Assembly: GCA_025923175.1 (NCBI GenBank)
Contig: JAICGL010000007.1
Span: 1 to 21,828, forward strand
Direction: 5' to 3'
Origin: Acidimicrobiia bacterium
GTDB taxonomy: Bacteria; Actinomycetota; Acidimicrobiia; IMCC26256; BP-133
DNA: 21,828 nt
A model generated the notes under the pieces. It made no database searches and had not been told where the DNA came from. It saw nothing but the letters and a program-made list of their open reading frames with translations. Each line of letters starts with the position of its first letter. Positions within the stretch are counted from its first letter, which is position 1. Shown one piece after another: positions 1-7,647 of this stretch. Made by a program: the position numbers and the translations under genes.

Positions 1-465
1 TCCGAGCGACGTGCGCCACTTCGCCGCCGCCAGCCGGACCTCGCCATACCGGTCGAGCTGGTCGCGGCTCAGGTTGAGCAGCACCACCACTGTCGCCGTG
101 GTCTCGGCCAGCACCTGCACGAGCGCCGCCTCGTCGACCTCCAGCACCGCCACCGGCGAGTCGAGGTCCTTGGCCAGGGCGCTGACGAGGCCGGTCTTCA
201 GGTTGGCGCCCGTGGTGTTGTGGACGATCGACCCGGCGGTGGAGAGCGCCGCCGCGAGGAGCGCAGTCGTGGTGGTCTTCCCATTGGTGCCCGACACGAG
301 GTACAGCGACCGGCCGGCGGTCAGCTTGGGAAGGGCGCCCTTGTCGAGAGCCAGGGCGACCCGCCCGCCGATGACCGCCCCGCTGCCGCGGCCGGTGAGG
401 CGCGACACGGTGGCGATCCCGCCGACCAGACCTTTCAGAGCTCGGACCGAAGCATTCCGCTGCAT
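1..465 (-). CDS. murT: Lipid II isoglutaminyl synthase, Mur ligase subunit MurT (N-terminal part, cut by window edge)
   Basis: I translated the open frame running off the left edge; 155 residues are visible. They contain the Mur ligase P-loop SGTNGKTTTT (about residues 57-66), then EVDEAAL and the stretch VVLLNLSRDQLDRYGEV, which is characteristic of MurT rather than of the MurC/D/E/F ligases. In known systems MurT works with the glutaminase GatD in the cytoplasm to amidate the alpha-carboxyl of D-glutamate in the lipid II stem peptide. The C-terminal DUF1727 domain and any gatD would lie beyond the edge. The ATG at 465 gives the N-terminus MQRNASVRALKGLVG. There is no clear Shine-Dalgarno site, so the exact start is less sure than the family. 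Confidence 0.85.
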   Translation of the reverse strand, partial: MQRNASVRALKGLVGGIATVSRLTGRGSGAVIGGRVALALDKGALPKLTAGRSLYLVSGTNGKTTTTALLAAALSTAGSIVHNTTGANLKTGLVSALAKDLDSPVAVLEVDEAALVQVLAETTATVVVLLNLSRDQLDRYGEVRLAAAKWRTSLG

Positions 466-522
466 TGCGAGCCATCGTAGGAGCCTTGTGCCACAACGGG
501 GGTGACGGGGCGGGGCCGTGCG

Positions 523-1914
523 CTACGGCTTGCCGGGTTCGGTCGGGAACCCGGCGACCTTCCAGGCGTCATAGCCACCGAGGACGTCGGCCACCAGCGT
601 GAAGCCGTGGGCAGTGAGCGCCGAAGCAGCGATGGAGCTGCGGTACCCGCCGGCGCAGTAGACGATCGTGGTCATCATCGGGTCGAGCTCGTCGATCCTT
701 CCGAGCAGGGCGGCGAGCGGGATCCGCCGGGCGCCCGGGATCACGCCCTCCTCCTGCTCTCCCGGATTGCGGACGTCAACGATCTGCACGGGACCGTCGC
801 TTTCGTCCCAGCCGGCAAAGTCGGTGGCGGAGATCCTCAAGGCGGGTACGGCCAGCTCGGGGTGTTCGGCCAGCACCCGCTGCACATCGCCGACCGATCC
901 GACCACCCTGTCGAAACCGATTCGGGCCAGGCGCACCTTCGCTTCGCCCTCCCGGCCCGGATCGGTGCAGACCACGATCGGCTGGTCCGGCCGAGCGATG
1001 TCGCCGCAATACTCGGCGAAGCGGCCCTCCATGCCGACGTTGATCGCCCCCCGCAGATGCCCGGAGGCGAACTCGGAGGCTGAGCGCCCATCGATGAGGA
1101 CAGCACCGCCGGCCAGCAAGTCGGCCACCTCTTCGACGCTGAGGACGGACGGCTCTCCCGCGTCGTCGAGGAGTTCGTGCTCCGACCGGTTCGTCCGGGC
1201 AGCGAAGCCGAAGTAGGGCGGCGCCACCGCCTGGCCCGTCGTCACCGCCGTCACAAAGTCCTCTTCGCTCATCGGCTGGAGGGCGTAGTTGGTGGCGCGC
1301 TGCTCGCCGATCGTCGACTGGGTGGCCGTCGAGAGGTTCTTGCCACACGCCGAACCAGCGCCGTGGGCCGGGAAGATCCTCACCCCGTCGGGCAAGGCGA
1401 GCAGCTTGTCGTGGAGTGAGCGGTACAAGGCCCGGGCCAGGTCGTCGGCCGAAGCCCCGGCGGCCGACAGCAGGTCGGGCCGGCCGACGTCGCCGATGAA
1501 CAGCGTGTCGCCGGTCAGCACGCCCCACGGCTCGCTGCCCTCCCGCTCGGAGACCACGACACTGATCGACTCGGGCGTGTGGCCGGGCGTGGCGAGCACG
1601 TCGAGCGTCACCTCGCCGAGGGTGAGCCGCTGCCCGTCCTCCAGGGGATCCATGGCGAACTCGGTCTTGGCCGCCGCCCCGTAGCTGACCAGCGCCCCCG
1701 TCGCCGCGGCGATCTCCAGATGGCCGGAGAGGAAATCGGCGTGGAAGTGGGTCTCGATCACCCGCTCGATATGCAGACCCTCGGCAGCGGCGTCATCGAG
1801 ATACTGGGAGATGTCGCGCTGCGGGTCGACCACGACCGCCCGGCCACTGGTTCTGTCGCCGATCAGATAGCTGAAGAGCGACAGGCATCCGAGCTGATAC
1901 TGGCGGAAGAACAT
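523..1914 (-). CDS. MBL-fold persulfide dioxygenase-like protein with two rhodanese domains
   Basis: The protein has 463 residues when started at the ATG at 1914, where an AGGGAGG Shine-Dalgarno site lies just upstream; the longer frame to 2013 has no such support. The metallo-beta-lactamase domain (about 1-240) carries THFHADFLSGH (H56, H58, D60), GH112 and TGD136TLFIGDVGRPDLL. H56, H112 and D136 correspond to the 2-His-1-Asp iron site of ETHE1-type persulfide dioxygenases, and H184 lies in PAHGAG. A rhodanese domain (about 255-350) has C316 in CTDPGRE; a second (about 365-455) has C420 in the loop CAGGYRSS. This is the domain order of CstB-like enzymes, which oxidise persulfides and handle sulfane sulfur. 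A role in sulfide or persulfide detoxification is inferred. It lies 57 bp upstream of murT on the same strand, with no obvious functional link. Confidence 0.88.
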   Translation of the reverse strand: MFFRQYQLGCLSLFSYLIGDRTSGRAVVVDPQRDISQYLDDAAAEGLHIERVIETHFHADFLSGHLEIAAATGALVSYGAAAKTEFAMDPLEDGQRLTLGEVTLDVLATPGHTPESISVVVSEREGSEPWGVLTGDTLFIGDVGRPDLLSAAGASADDLARALYRSLHDKLLALPDGVRIFPAHGAGSACGKNLSTATQSTIGEQRATNYALQPMSEEDFVTAVTTGQAVAPPYFGFAARTNRSEHELLDDAGEPSVLSVEEVADLLAGGAVLIDGRSASEFASGHLRGAINVGMEGRFAEYCGDIARPDQPIVVCTDPGREGEAKVRLARIGFDRVVGSVGDVQRVLAEHPELAVPALRISATDFAGWDESDGPVQIVDVRNPGEQEEGVIPGARRIPLAALLGRIDELDPMMTTIVYCAGGYRSSIAASALTAHGFTLVADVLGGYDAWKVAGFPTEPGKP

Positions 1915-2037
1915 GCCCCGCCTCCCTTCGCCTGCTCTCAGTATTAGCGGTCGCGCATATGGCGGAGAAACCCCCCTGCGGCCATTGATGCTCCGTAAGC
2001 TCCAGTTGACCAATTTCTGCCAGCCGGAGGTGCGCCG
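1915..2037. promoter_or_regulatory. Divergent intergenic region between the persulfide dioxygenase-like gene and the pseudo-subtilase gene
   Basis: This 123-bp gap separates two divergent genes and must hold both promoters. On the minus strand a TAATAC-like -10 lies shortly upstream of the AGGGAGG ribosome site. On the plus strand TTGACC (about 2007-2012) could be a -35, but no convincing -10 follows. A GGAGGT site sits 6-7 nt before the ATG at 2038 and fixes that start. The promoter calls are weak; the ribosome sites are clear. Confidence 0.35.
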
Positions 2038-5000
2038 ATGGCCCCGTTCCGAAGCGGCTCACGCCGCCGTTATCGGGGGGACACTCCCCATCCCCCGGGG
2101 CGTCGGAGTCCCAGGCAACGGTTCGTGTCCGCCCTCACCGCGGTCTTCCTCCTGGCCGGGCTGGCCGGTGCCCGAGCCGAGGGGCCGGACCCGGCGCAGG
2201 AGCCCGGCGGCCTGGGGTTGTCGCTCGACGGGCTCCTCGGCAAGGCGCTCGGCGCCACGGAACTGCTGGCGCCTTCCGGGCTCGGCCGGCTCCGGGTGCC
2301 GGGCGAGGTGCGGGTCCTCCTGGTCTCGTCGGGCGCCGACAAGGCGACGTTCGGCGACGGGTACGCGAAGCAGCTCACCCGCTCCGGCGACGTCGATGAG
2401 GTGGGCCTTGGGACCTACGCCGCCTCGGTGCTCTTCCAGGTCGCCCCGAAGGCGCACGTCACCGCCGTCGACGTGTACCGCAAGGGCAGGGTGGACCGGG
2501 CCGCGGTCGGTGAGGCGCTGCACTGGGCCCGCGAGCACCCGAAGGAGCTCGACGCCGTCGTCCTCGCCTTCCCGCCCGCCTCCCTCCTCGACCCGATGGC
2601 GCACGGGCTCACCGACGCACCCGGGAAGGCCGAACGTGTCGCCACCGGGCTGGCCGACAGCTGGGGGAAGCTGCGGGAGGATGCTGCCGAACTGGCGAAG
2701 GCGGGCATCGCCGTCCTGGCCCCGGCCGGTGACCTCGGCCCCGGGCCGCAGTCCATCCTCGGCGTGGCCGGCCTGCCCGAGGTCATCACCGTCGGCGCCG
2801 CCGACCGCGACGGTGTGGCGGCCACCAGCGCCGGCGGGCCGTCGGTGTTCGGCCGGGTGAAGCCGGACCTCGTCGCCCCCTCGGGCATCGCCGGGCTCGT
2901 GCCCGTCGAGTCGTCGCTGGCCGGGCTCCTCGCCCAGGGCGGCACGGCCGGGCCGGCCCCGACCCTCGACCTTCCCGTCCCCGTCGCAGGAGGGCGCGCC
3001 GCGCTCGTCGGTTCGACCATCCCCGCCGCAGCCGCGGTGGGCGCTGTCGCCGCTCAGCTGCACCGCGACGGGGTCGGCGACGGCTCCACTCTCCGGGGCA
3101 TTCTCACCGGCGGCGCCGTCCCCATCCCCGGTGTCCCCGCCTGGCGCCAGGGCGTCGGCCGGCTGTCCGAAGCGCCTCGGGGCGACCTTGCCCGGCAGCG
3201 GCCGCTCGTGGCAGGCCCCGCCGACCTCGGTGCCGAACCGGCCGCCGGCCAACCCTGGGCCGCCGACCTCAAGATCCTCAACGGCGCGGCCCGGCCCGGA
3301 CCCGTCGACATCGGCGAGCGCATCACCACCTCCGCCGCCGGGAAACGAGAAGCACTCACGGCCGGCGCCGGCGAACCCCGGCCCGTCCCCGTCATGGAGC
3401 CTGCCGTCGACGGGCTGCGGCTGACCCTCCCACCAGGCGAGAACCCCTGGGCGCCGGGGGCGTGGTGCGGTTACCTCCGCCTCCCGCTGTCCGGTCTCGG
3501 CGTCGACCTCGTCGAAGACGTCCCGCTCTGCCTCGTCGAAGGCCTGTCGCTCACGGCCTTCAACTTCTACATCCACGACATGCCGGCCGAGGACCTCACC
3601 TTCGCTCTCATCCCGGCGCTCCCGCCCGGTCTCGGTCTGCTCGACGGGCCGCTCATGGTGCTGCCGCTCAACCCGCTGCACGAACCGCTGCTGGCCGGTG
3701 TCAGCGGGCCGGACGGGCTCGTCCGCTTCCCCAACGTGCCGCCCGCCTACTTCGTCATGCGGCAGTTCTCCGACTACGGCGCACCGGTGGTCGAGGATCT
3801 CCCGGTGTCCGGGGGAGGCGAGCCCCAGCGGAAGCAACGCGACCTCGGCGAGACCAGCTATCTGAACTACGACGCCCTCGTCCTGCCCAACCCCTGCGCC
3901 GAACGGATCCAGGACCACTGGCCGACCGGCACGCCCTGCCACAAGGCCTGGCTGGAGCAGCGCTTCGGGTCGGGTTCCGTCCGATACGACCGCACGACTG
4001 CCCGCTACTTCGTCGCCACCCCCGCCGGCGAGATGGGCATCGTCTTCGACTTCACCAAGAAGTCGCCGGGAACCGGCGTCACGAGCCGGTACGTCGACCT
4101 CCTGGCCCACGACGACCTGTCGCACGGTTCGGCGATCTCTCTCGAGAGCCTCAAGCCGACGCTCGACGCCCTCGGCCTGCAACTCTCCCAGGCGTGGTCG
4201 TTCCAGTCGGCGGAGACGGCCACCGATCCCGAGGGGACCGTCGCCACCTACAAGGGGCTCTACTCCCAGCAGGAGCCGACGTCGCTCGTCGGGGCCAGCA
4301 CCTATCCGTTCGCACTGACCACGCCCAACTACAAGGGCACGATGCGGCTCAACTTCGAGTACACGATCGACGACGCGCTGGTGGCCGTCGTCGCCACCGT
4401 CGGGAAGGAGACCCGCACCGCCGTCCTCACGCCGCAGGGCATCTTCGAGGTCGACAAGGTCAACCTTCACGACGTGATGAAGCAGGTACCGCCATTCGGT
4501 GTCGGCACCGGCCGGGCATCGTTCACTTTCGACCTCAAGCCGCAGGGCAACGCCGAAGGCACGCTGTCGTTCCTCGTCCTGCCGCTCAACCCGCTGCGCC
4601 CGGCCGCCGTGCACGTGAAGGACCGGTCGTTCGAGCTGACGACCTGGCAACGGATCGACTGGCCGCCGGCGATGATGCCTCGCGGCGCCGGCGAGGTGAT
4701 GGGCCACTCGTTCCAGGTCGACTCGCACTACTCCGCCCGGCAGATGAACCACGCCGGCTGTCGCCGCATCGACAGCGGCACGACTGCCGCTGACATCTGC
4801 GAGGGCTGGCAGGTGATGGTCCACTCGCCGCTCGACGACGCCGAGACGTTCGACGTCGTCGATCTGGCCGACGGGAAGAGCTTCCTGGCCGCGGTGGCCG
4901 CCGCCGGCGGCGAGCTCGTCAACCCACATCGCGGCACGCAGGGAAAGCGCGAGCCGCTCCTCGCGGCCGGGGGCTTGCCGCTGCCCGTCCTCATCCGCTC

Positions 5001-5283
5001 GCTCGTGTCAGACAAGCTCGGCGTGGTCGTCAACGGACGGTTCTGGGAGCAGCTGGTCATCCCGTCGGCCTCGTTGGCCGCTCACCCGGGCCCGTTCGAA
5101 GTCCGCATCGAGGACAACGGCAAGGGCCGGGACTCGACGCTGTTCCCGCACCGCGACGGCGCCGTCACGCTCGCCCCCTACATCGCCTTCAACCCGTCGC
5201 ACCGCCGGTTCGACACGAGCTTGTTGCGGGAGGTCCCGGTTCCGTCCGCACCGGCACCGAAGGCGGTGCCCGCCCTGCTCTAA
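2038..5283 (+). CDS. Large exported protein with a catalytically degenerate subtilisin-like (S8) domain
   Basis: The protein has 1081 residues and a GGAGGT ribosome site before the ATG. An Arg-rich N-terminus precedes a hydrophobic stretch (about 30-46) ending ARA, which reads as a signal peptide. Residues about 88-345 follow subtilase landmarks: VRVLLVSSG (91-99), GLGTYAASVLFQVAPKA (123-139), AVLAPAGD (225-232), VITVGAADRDG (249-259), KPDLVAPSG (275-283) and GSTIPAAAAVGAVAA (325-339). At the aligned positions Asp32 becomes S97, His64 becomes L124, Asn155 becomes D232 and Ser221 becomes T327, so proteolysis is not expected. Residues about 460-1081 are beta-rich by eye, contain several cysteines, and carry two copies of the motif VLPLNPL (541-547 and 847-853). 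I recognise no family there. A cell-surface binding or structural role is only a guess. The gene has its own divergent promoter region and ends 15 bp from the convergent J-domain gene. Confidence 0.75.
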   Translation: MAPFRSGSRRRYRGDTPHPPGRRSPRQRFVSALTAVFLLAGLAGARAEGPDPAQEPGGLGLSLDGLLGKALGATELLAPSGLGRLRVPGEVRVLLVSSGADKATFGDGYAKQLTRSGDVDEVGLGTYAASVLFQVAPKAHVTAVDVYRKGRVDRAAVGEALHWAREHPKELDAVVLAFPPASLLDPMAHGLTDAPGKAERVATGLADSWGKLREDAAELAKAGIAVLAPAGDLGPGPQSILGVAGLPEVITVGAADRDGVAATSAGGPSVFGRVKPDLVAPSGIAGLVPVESSLAGLLAQGGTAGPAPTLDLPVPVAGGRAALVGSTIPAAAAVGAVAAQLHRDGVGDGSTLRGILTGGAVPIPGVPAWRQGVGRLSEAPRGDLARQRPLVAGPADLGAEPAAGQPWAADLKILNGAARPGPVDIGERITTSAAGKREALTAGAGEPRPVPVMEPAVDGLRLTLPPGENPWAPGAWCGYLRLPLSGLGVDLVEDVPLCLVEGLSLTAFNFYIHDMPAEDLTFALIPALPPGLGLLDGPLMVLPLNPLHEPLLAGVSGPDGLVRFPNVPPAYFVMRQFSDYGAPVVEDLPVSGGGEPQRKQRDLGETSYLNYDALVLPNPCAERIQDHWPTGTPCHKAWLEQRFGSGSVRYDRTTARYFVATPAGEMGIVFDFTKKSPGTGVTSRYVDLLAHDDLSHGSAISLESLKPTLDALGLQLSQAWSFQSAETATDPEGTVATYKGLYSQQEPTSLVGASTYPFALTTPNYKGTMRLNFEYTIDDALVAVVATVGKETRTAVLTPQGIFEVDKVNLHDVMKQVPPFGVGTGRASFTFDLKPQGNAEGTLSFLVLPLNPLRPAAVHVKDRSFELTTWQRIDWPPAMMPRGAGEVMGHSFQVDSHYSARQMNHAGCRRIDSGTTAADICEGWQVMVHSPLDDAETFDVVDLADGKSFLAAVAAAGGELVNPHRGTQGKREPLLAAGGLPLPVLIRSLVSDKLGVVVNGRFWEQLVIPSASLAAHPGPFEVRIEDNGKGRDSTLFPHRDGAVTLAPYIAFNPSHRRFDTSLLREVPVPSAPAPKAVPALL

Positions 5284-5298
5284 CTGTCGAGCGCTTTC

Positions 5299-5625
5299 TC
5301 AGGCCGCCAGCCGCGCCATCTCCGACTGCAGGAGTGAGGCGAAGTCGGTGCGGACGGGCTGAGGTGCTGGGCGTGCTTCGGCCCACACCACCCGGCTGAC
5401 CGCAAGGCGGTACGCCGCGGCGTGGGGCGAGGGTGCGGGCGGACGGCGGCCGTGGGGGAGGAGCGTGCCAAGTTCGGCCCAGGCATCGGCTACGGCCCGG
5501 AAGGCGGCCGGGTCACCACCGGCGTCGGGGTGCGTCTGCTTGGCGAGGCGGCGGAAGGCGCGCTGCGCCTCGTCCCGGGTGGCGTCGAGCGGCAGGCCGA
5601 GCACGGCCCGTGGGTCTTCCTGCAT
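5299..5625 (-). CDS. Small J-domain (DnaJ-like) protein
   Basis: A 108-residue protein whose first ~60 residues form a J domain: EDPRAVLGLPLDATRDEAQR, then AFRRLAKQTHPDAGGD with the diagnostic HPD triad at 32-34, then FRAVADAWAEL. J domains stimulate Hsp70 (DnaK) ATPase activity, so a cochaperone role is expected. The G/F, zinc-finger and C-terminal substrate domains of full DnaJ are absent; the last ~50 residues are Pro/Arg/Ala-rich with no recognisable domain. The ATG at 5625 is preceded by AGGGA about 8 nt upstream. It is convergent with the large exported protein and lies downstream of the M23 gene, with two hairpins in between. Confidence 0.8.
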   Translation of the reverse strand: MQEDPRAVLGLPLDATRDEAQRAFRRLAKQTHPDAGGDPAAFRAVADAWAELGTLLPHGRRPPAPSPHAAAYRLAVSRVVWAEARPAPQPVRTDFASLLQSEMARLAA

Positions 5626-5654
5626 GGCACGTCCCTGTGCTGTGTCGTAATGCG

Positions 5655-5701
5655 GCGCAGATCCGTCTGCGCATCGTCCTGATCGGCGGACCCGTCCGCC
5701 G
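5655..5701 (-). terminator. Two tandem hairpins between the M23 gene and the J-domain gene
   Basis: In the 91-bp gap after the M23 stop codon there are two perfect inverted repeats. The first met by minus-strand transcription is 5684-5701 (arms CGGCGGAC and GTCCGCCG, tiny loop). The second is 5655-5672 (arms GCGCAGA and TCTGCGC, 4-nt loop). No T-tract follows either one, which is common for actinobacterial terminators. They probably end M23 transcription, but a processing or attenuator role ahead of the J-domain gene is also possible. Confidence 0.5.
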
Positions 5702-5716
5702 CCTGAGCCTGTGCCC

Positions 5717-7099
5717 TTAACGCCGCCGGCGGGTCGTGGTCGTCGTCGACGACGGGGACGGCTTCGTGGTGGTGGTCGTCGTGGTCGTCGTCGGCGAAGG
5801 TGGCGGGACCGGCACCGGCACGAGGTCGAGCAGCGCCGCGTTCGGCGTCACCCCGGCGGCCTTCGGCGAGCCGTGGTCGTAGGCGTCCCCGAAAGCCGAC
5901 ACCGACCCGTCGGCGGCGGCCACCCAGTAGCCCTTGCCGGTGGCCGAAGCGGCGATGCGCCGGGCAGCGGGCCGGTCGCAGAACCCGGTTCCGGCCGGCG
6001 AGCCCCGGTAGGTGGCGTCGCCGAAGGCGTAGACCCCGCCGTCCTCGGCCAGGAGCCAGTAGCCCTTGCCCGTAGGGGTGACGGCCAGGTCGATCACCGG
6101 TGACGGCAGTGGCCCCGCCCCGGTCGACCCGAGGAAGCCGGCGTCGCCGAAGGCGAAGATGCCGCCGTCCCGGGCGATGAGCCAGTAGCCCTGCCCGGAG
6201 GGTGTGGCGGCCATCCCGACGATTGGTTGGTTGAGCGTCATCGCCCCGGTTGACCCGAAGAAGCCGGCGTCGCCGAAGGCGAAGATGCCCCCGTCGGTGG
6301 CGGCGAACCAGTAGCCCTCCCCGTCCCCGGTGGCGGCCATGGCCACGGCCGGCCGGTTGAGCTTGATCCCGCCCGTCGAGCCGTGGAAGGCGGCCTCGCC
6401 GAATGAGAACACGCCGCCGTCGCCACCGAGGAGCCAGTAGCCGGGTGCCGAACTCATCGCCGGGAACGGTGTCGGGTTGGTGTCGAAGGCGCAGCGGTTC
6501 CCGAACCGCAGGCCCTGGGCGAGCCGCAGGCTGGGGTACGGATCGACAGGCGTCCCGCCGGGCTGGTGGATCTCAAAGTGGAGGTGTGCTCCGGTCGCTT
6601 CGGCGTTGCCGCTGTCACCGGCGTAGGCGACGACCTGGCCGGCCGTGACCTTTGCCCCGACCGTGATGCCGGCGGCGAAGGCGTGCTCCAGCGGGTTCAG
6701 GCCGTCGTCGGTGCCCGGCGTGTCGTTGTTGATGTGGATGTACCAGTACTCCCAGCCCTCGGAGTCGCGCAGCACCAGCATGTTGCCCTGGCTCGCCGTG
6801 CCGTTGTCGACGTAGATCCGCCGGACGGTGGCGTCGACGACGGCCAGCAGCGGCCGGCCTTTCGCCACCATGAGGTCGTTGCCCTCGTGGACGCCGCTGC
6901 CCCGGGGATCGCCGAAGTCGTCGCGGTAGCTGAAGCTGCCCTGGATCGGCACGGTGATCCGGCGCACGACCACGTTGGGGTCGTTGGGGTCGACGGCGGC
7001 CCGGGCGGGGAGGCCCAGCGTGCCGTGTGCCACCAGCGCGAGGCAACCGGCGGCGAGGGCGAGGCGGCGGAAGGGTGGGCTCCAGAAATTGGTAATCAA
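5717..7099 (-). CDS. Exported M23-family metallopeptidase with C-terminal GYW repeats and Thr-rich tail
   Basis: The protein has 460 residues. A signal peptide (about 1-34, ending ARA) leads to a LytM/M23 domain (about 45-190). Candidate zinc ligands are H71 and D75 in HEGND and H172/H174 in HLHFEIH; another His lies in YWYIHINN. M23 enzymes cut peptidoglycan peptide cross-links or act as divisome activators. Residues 219-427 hold five ~42-residue repeats of the type GYW...DGG(I/V)(F/Y).FGDA...GS, and the protein ends in Pro, a Thr/Ser-rich tract and RRRR. The repeat block probably forms a beta-propeller-like or cell-wall-binding module (inference). The start is a TTG at 7099, the only in-frame start that keeps the complete signal peptide, without a clear ribosome site. 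It is divergent from the FKBP lipoprotein gene. Confidence 0.85.
   Translation of the reverse strand: MITNFWSPPFRRLALAAGCLALVAHGTLGLPARAAVDPNDPNVVVRRITVPIQGSFSYRDDFGDPRGSGVHEGNDLMVAKGRPLLAVVDATVRRIYVDNGTASQGNMLVLRDSEGWEYWYIHINNDTPGTDDGLNPLEHAFAAGITVGAKVTAGQVVAYAGDSGNAEATGAHLHFEIHQPGGTPVDPYPSLRLAQGLRFGNRCAFDTNPTPFPAMSSAPGYWLLGGDGGVFSFGEAAFHGSTGGIKLNRPAVAMAATGDGEGYWFAATDGGIFAFGDAGFFGSTGAMTLNQPIVGMAATPSGQGYWLIARDGGIFAFGDAGFLGSTGAGPLPSPVIDLAVTPTGKGYWLLAEDGGVYAFGDATYRGSPAGTGFCDRPAARRIAASATGKGYWVAAADGSVSAFGDAYDHGSPKAAGVTPNAALLDLVPVPVPPPSPTTTTTTTTTKPSPSSTTTTTRRRR
5819..6442 (-). repeat. Five tandem GYW/DGG repeats in the M23 protein
   Basis: Five consecutive protein repeats begin with GYW at residues about 220, 262, 304, 346 and 390. 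Each carries DGG or DGS, then an FG or FGDA motif, then HGS, FGS, LGS, RGS or HGS. The first four are well kept. The last is looser (DGSVSAFGDAYDHGS), and the fourth-to-fifth spacing is slightly longer. The DNA is correspondingly repetitive, with GCCGAAGGCGAAGAT-like blocks recurring on the plus strand near 6145 and 6275. Confidence 0.85.
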
Positions 7100-7148
7100 A
7101 GGGGCGTGTGTGGTTGAAGAGGTGTCCTAGCGCCATCGGCAGTCATTC

Positions 7149-7176
7149 CTGACCGCTTCACCGGGCCGCGTTAGCT
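7149..7176 (+). promoter_or_regulatory. Possible promoter for the FKBP lipoprotein gene
   Basis: CTGACC (7149-7154) and TTAGCT (7171-7176), 16 bp apart, lie just before the ATG at 7186. This would give a nearly leaderless mRNA, consistent with the missing Shine-Dalgarno site. The match to consensus is modest. Confidence 0.3.
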
Positions 7177-7185
7177 TTTCCCGAC

Positions 7186-7647
7186 ATGCGTGAGAGCGTC
7201 CGTGTCGTCCTTCTCGTTACGCTCGCCGCCGTCGCGGCGGTGGCCCTGCCCGCCTGCGGGAACGACAAGAAGGAAGAAGCGAGCAAGCCGAAGGTCGAGG
7301 TTCCGTCCGGCGACCCGCCGAAGACGCTCGAGAAGAAGGACCTGAAGGTCGGTTCCGGCGACGAGGCGCTGGCCGGCCAGACCGTGACGGTCCACTACGT
7401 CGGCGTCTCCTTCTCGACCAAGAAGCAGTTCGACGCCTCCTGGGACGGCGGCGACCCTTTCACCTTCCCCCTCGGCGCCGGCCGTGTGATTCCGGGCTGG
7501 GACCAGGGCGTTCCCGGCATGAAGGTCGGCGGCCGCCGCCAGCTCGTCATCCCGCCCGACCTGGCCTACGGGGCCCAGGGCTACCCGCCCGACATCGCTC
7601 CCAACGAGACGCTGGTCTTCGTCGTCGACCTGGTGTCAGTGTCCTGA
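7186..7647 (+). CDS. FKBP-type peptidyl-prolyl cis-trans isomerase lipoprotein
   Basis: The protein has 153 residues. The N-terminus has a hydrophobic segment ending in the lipobox LPAC (C24), followed by a charged Lys/Glu linker, so it is expected to be a lipid-anchored extracytoplasmic protein. Residues about 55-153 form an FKBP domain: VTVHYVGVSF, FDASWDGGDPFTFPLGAGRVIPGWDQGV, MKVGGRRQLVIPPDLAYG and NETLVFVVDLVSV. These include the conserved Y, FD, VIPGWD and YG positions of the rotamase pocket. It should assist folding of exported proteins by isomerising X-Pro bonds. Its end overlaps the convergent DUF1003 gene by 12 bp. Confidence 0.93.
   Translation: MRESVRVVLLVTLAAVAAVALPACGNDKKEEASKPKVEVPSGDPPKTLEKKDLKVGSGDEALAGQTVTVHYVGVSFSTKKQFDASWDGGDPFTFPLGAGRVIPGWDQGVPGMKVGGRRQLVIPPDLAYGAQGYPPDIAPNETLVFVVDLVSVS

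Noticed and set aside
2059..4929. 956-codon open frame on the minus strand opposite the large exported protein
   Set aside because: Its translation is Arg/Gly/Asp-rich without motifs. It lies opposite a gene with a signal peptide, ribosome site and fold landmarks, and long antisense frames are expected at this GC content.
5717..5790. Thr-codon run at the 3' end of the M23 gene as a phase-variable repeat
   Set aside because: The run mixes ACC, ACG and ACT codons irregularly and sits at the extreme C-terminus, so slippage would have little switching effect.
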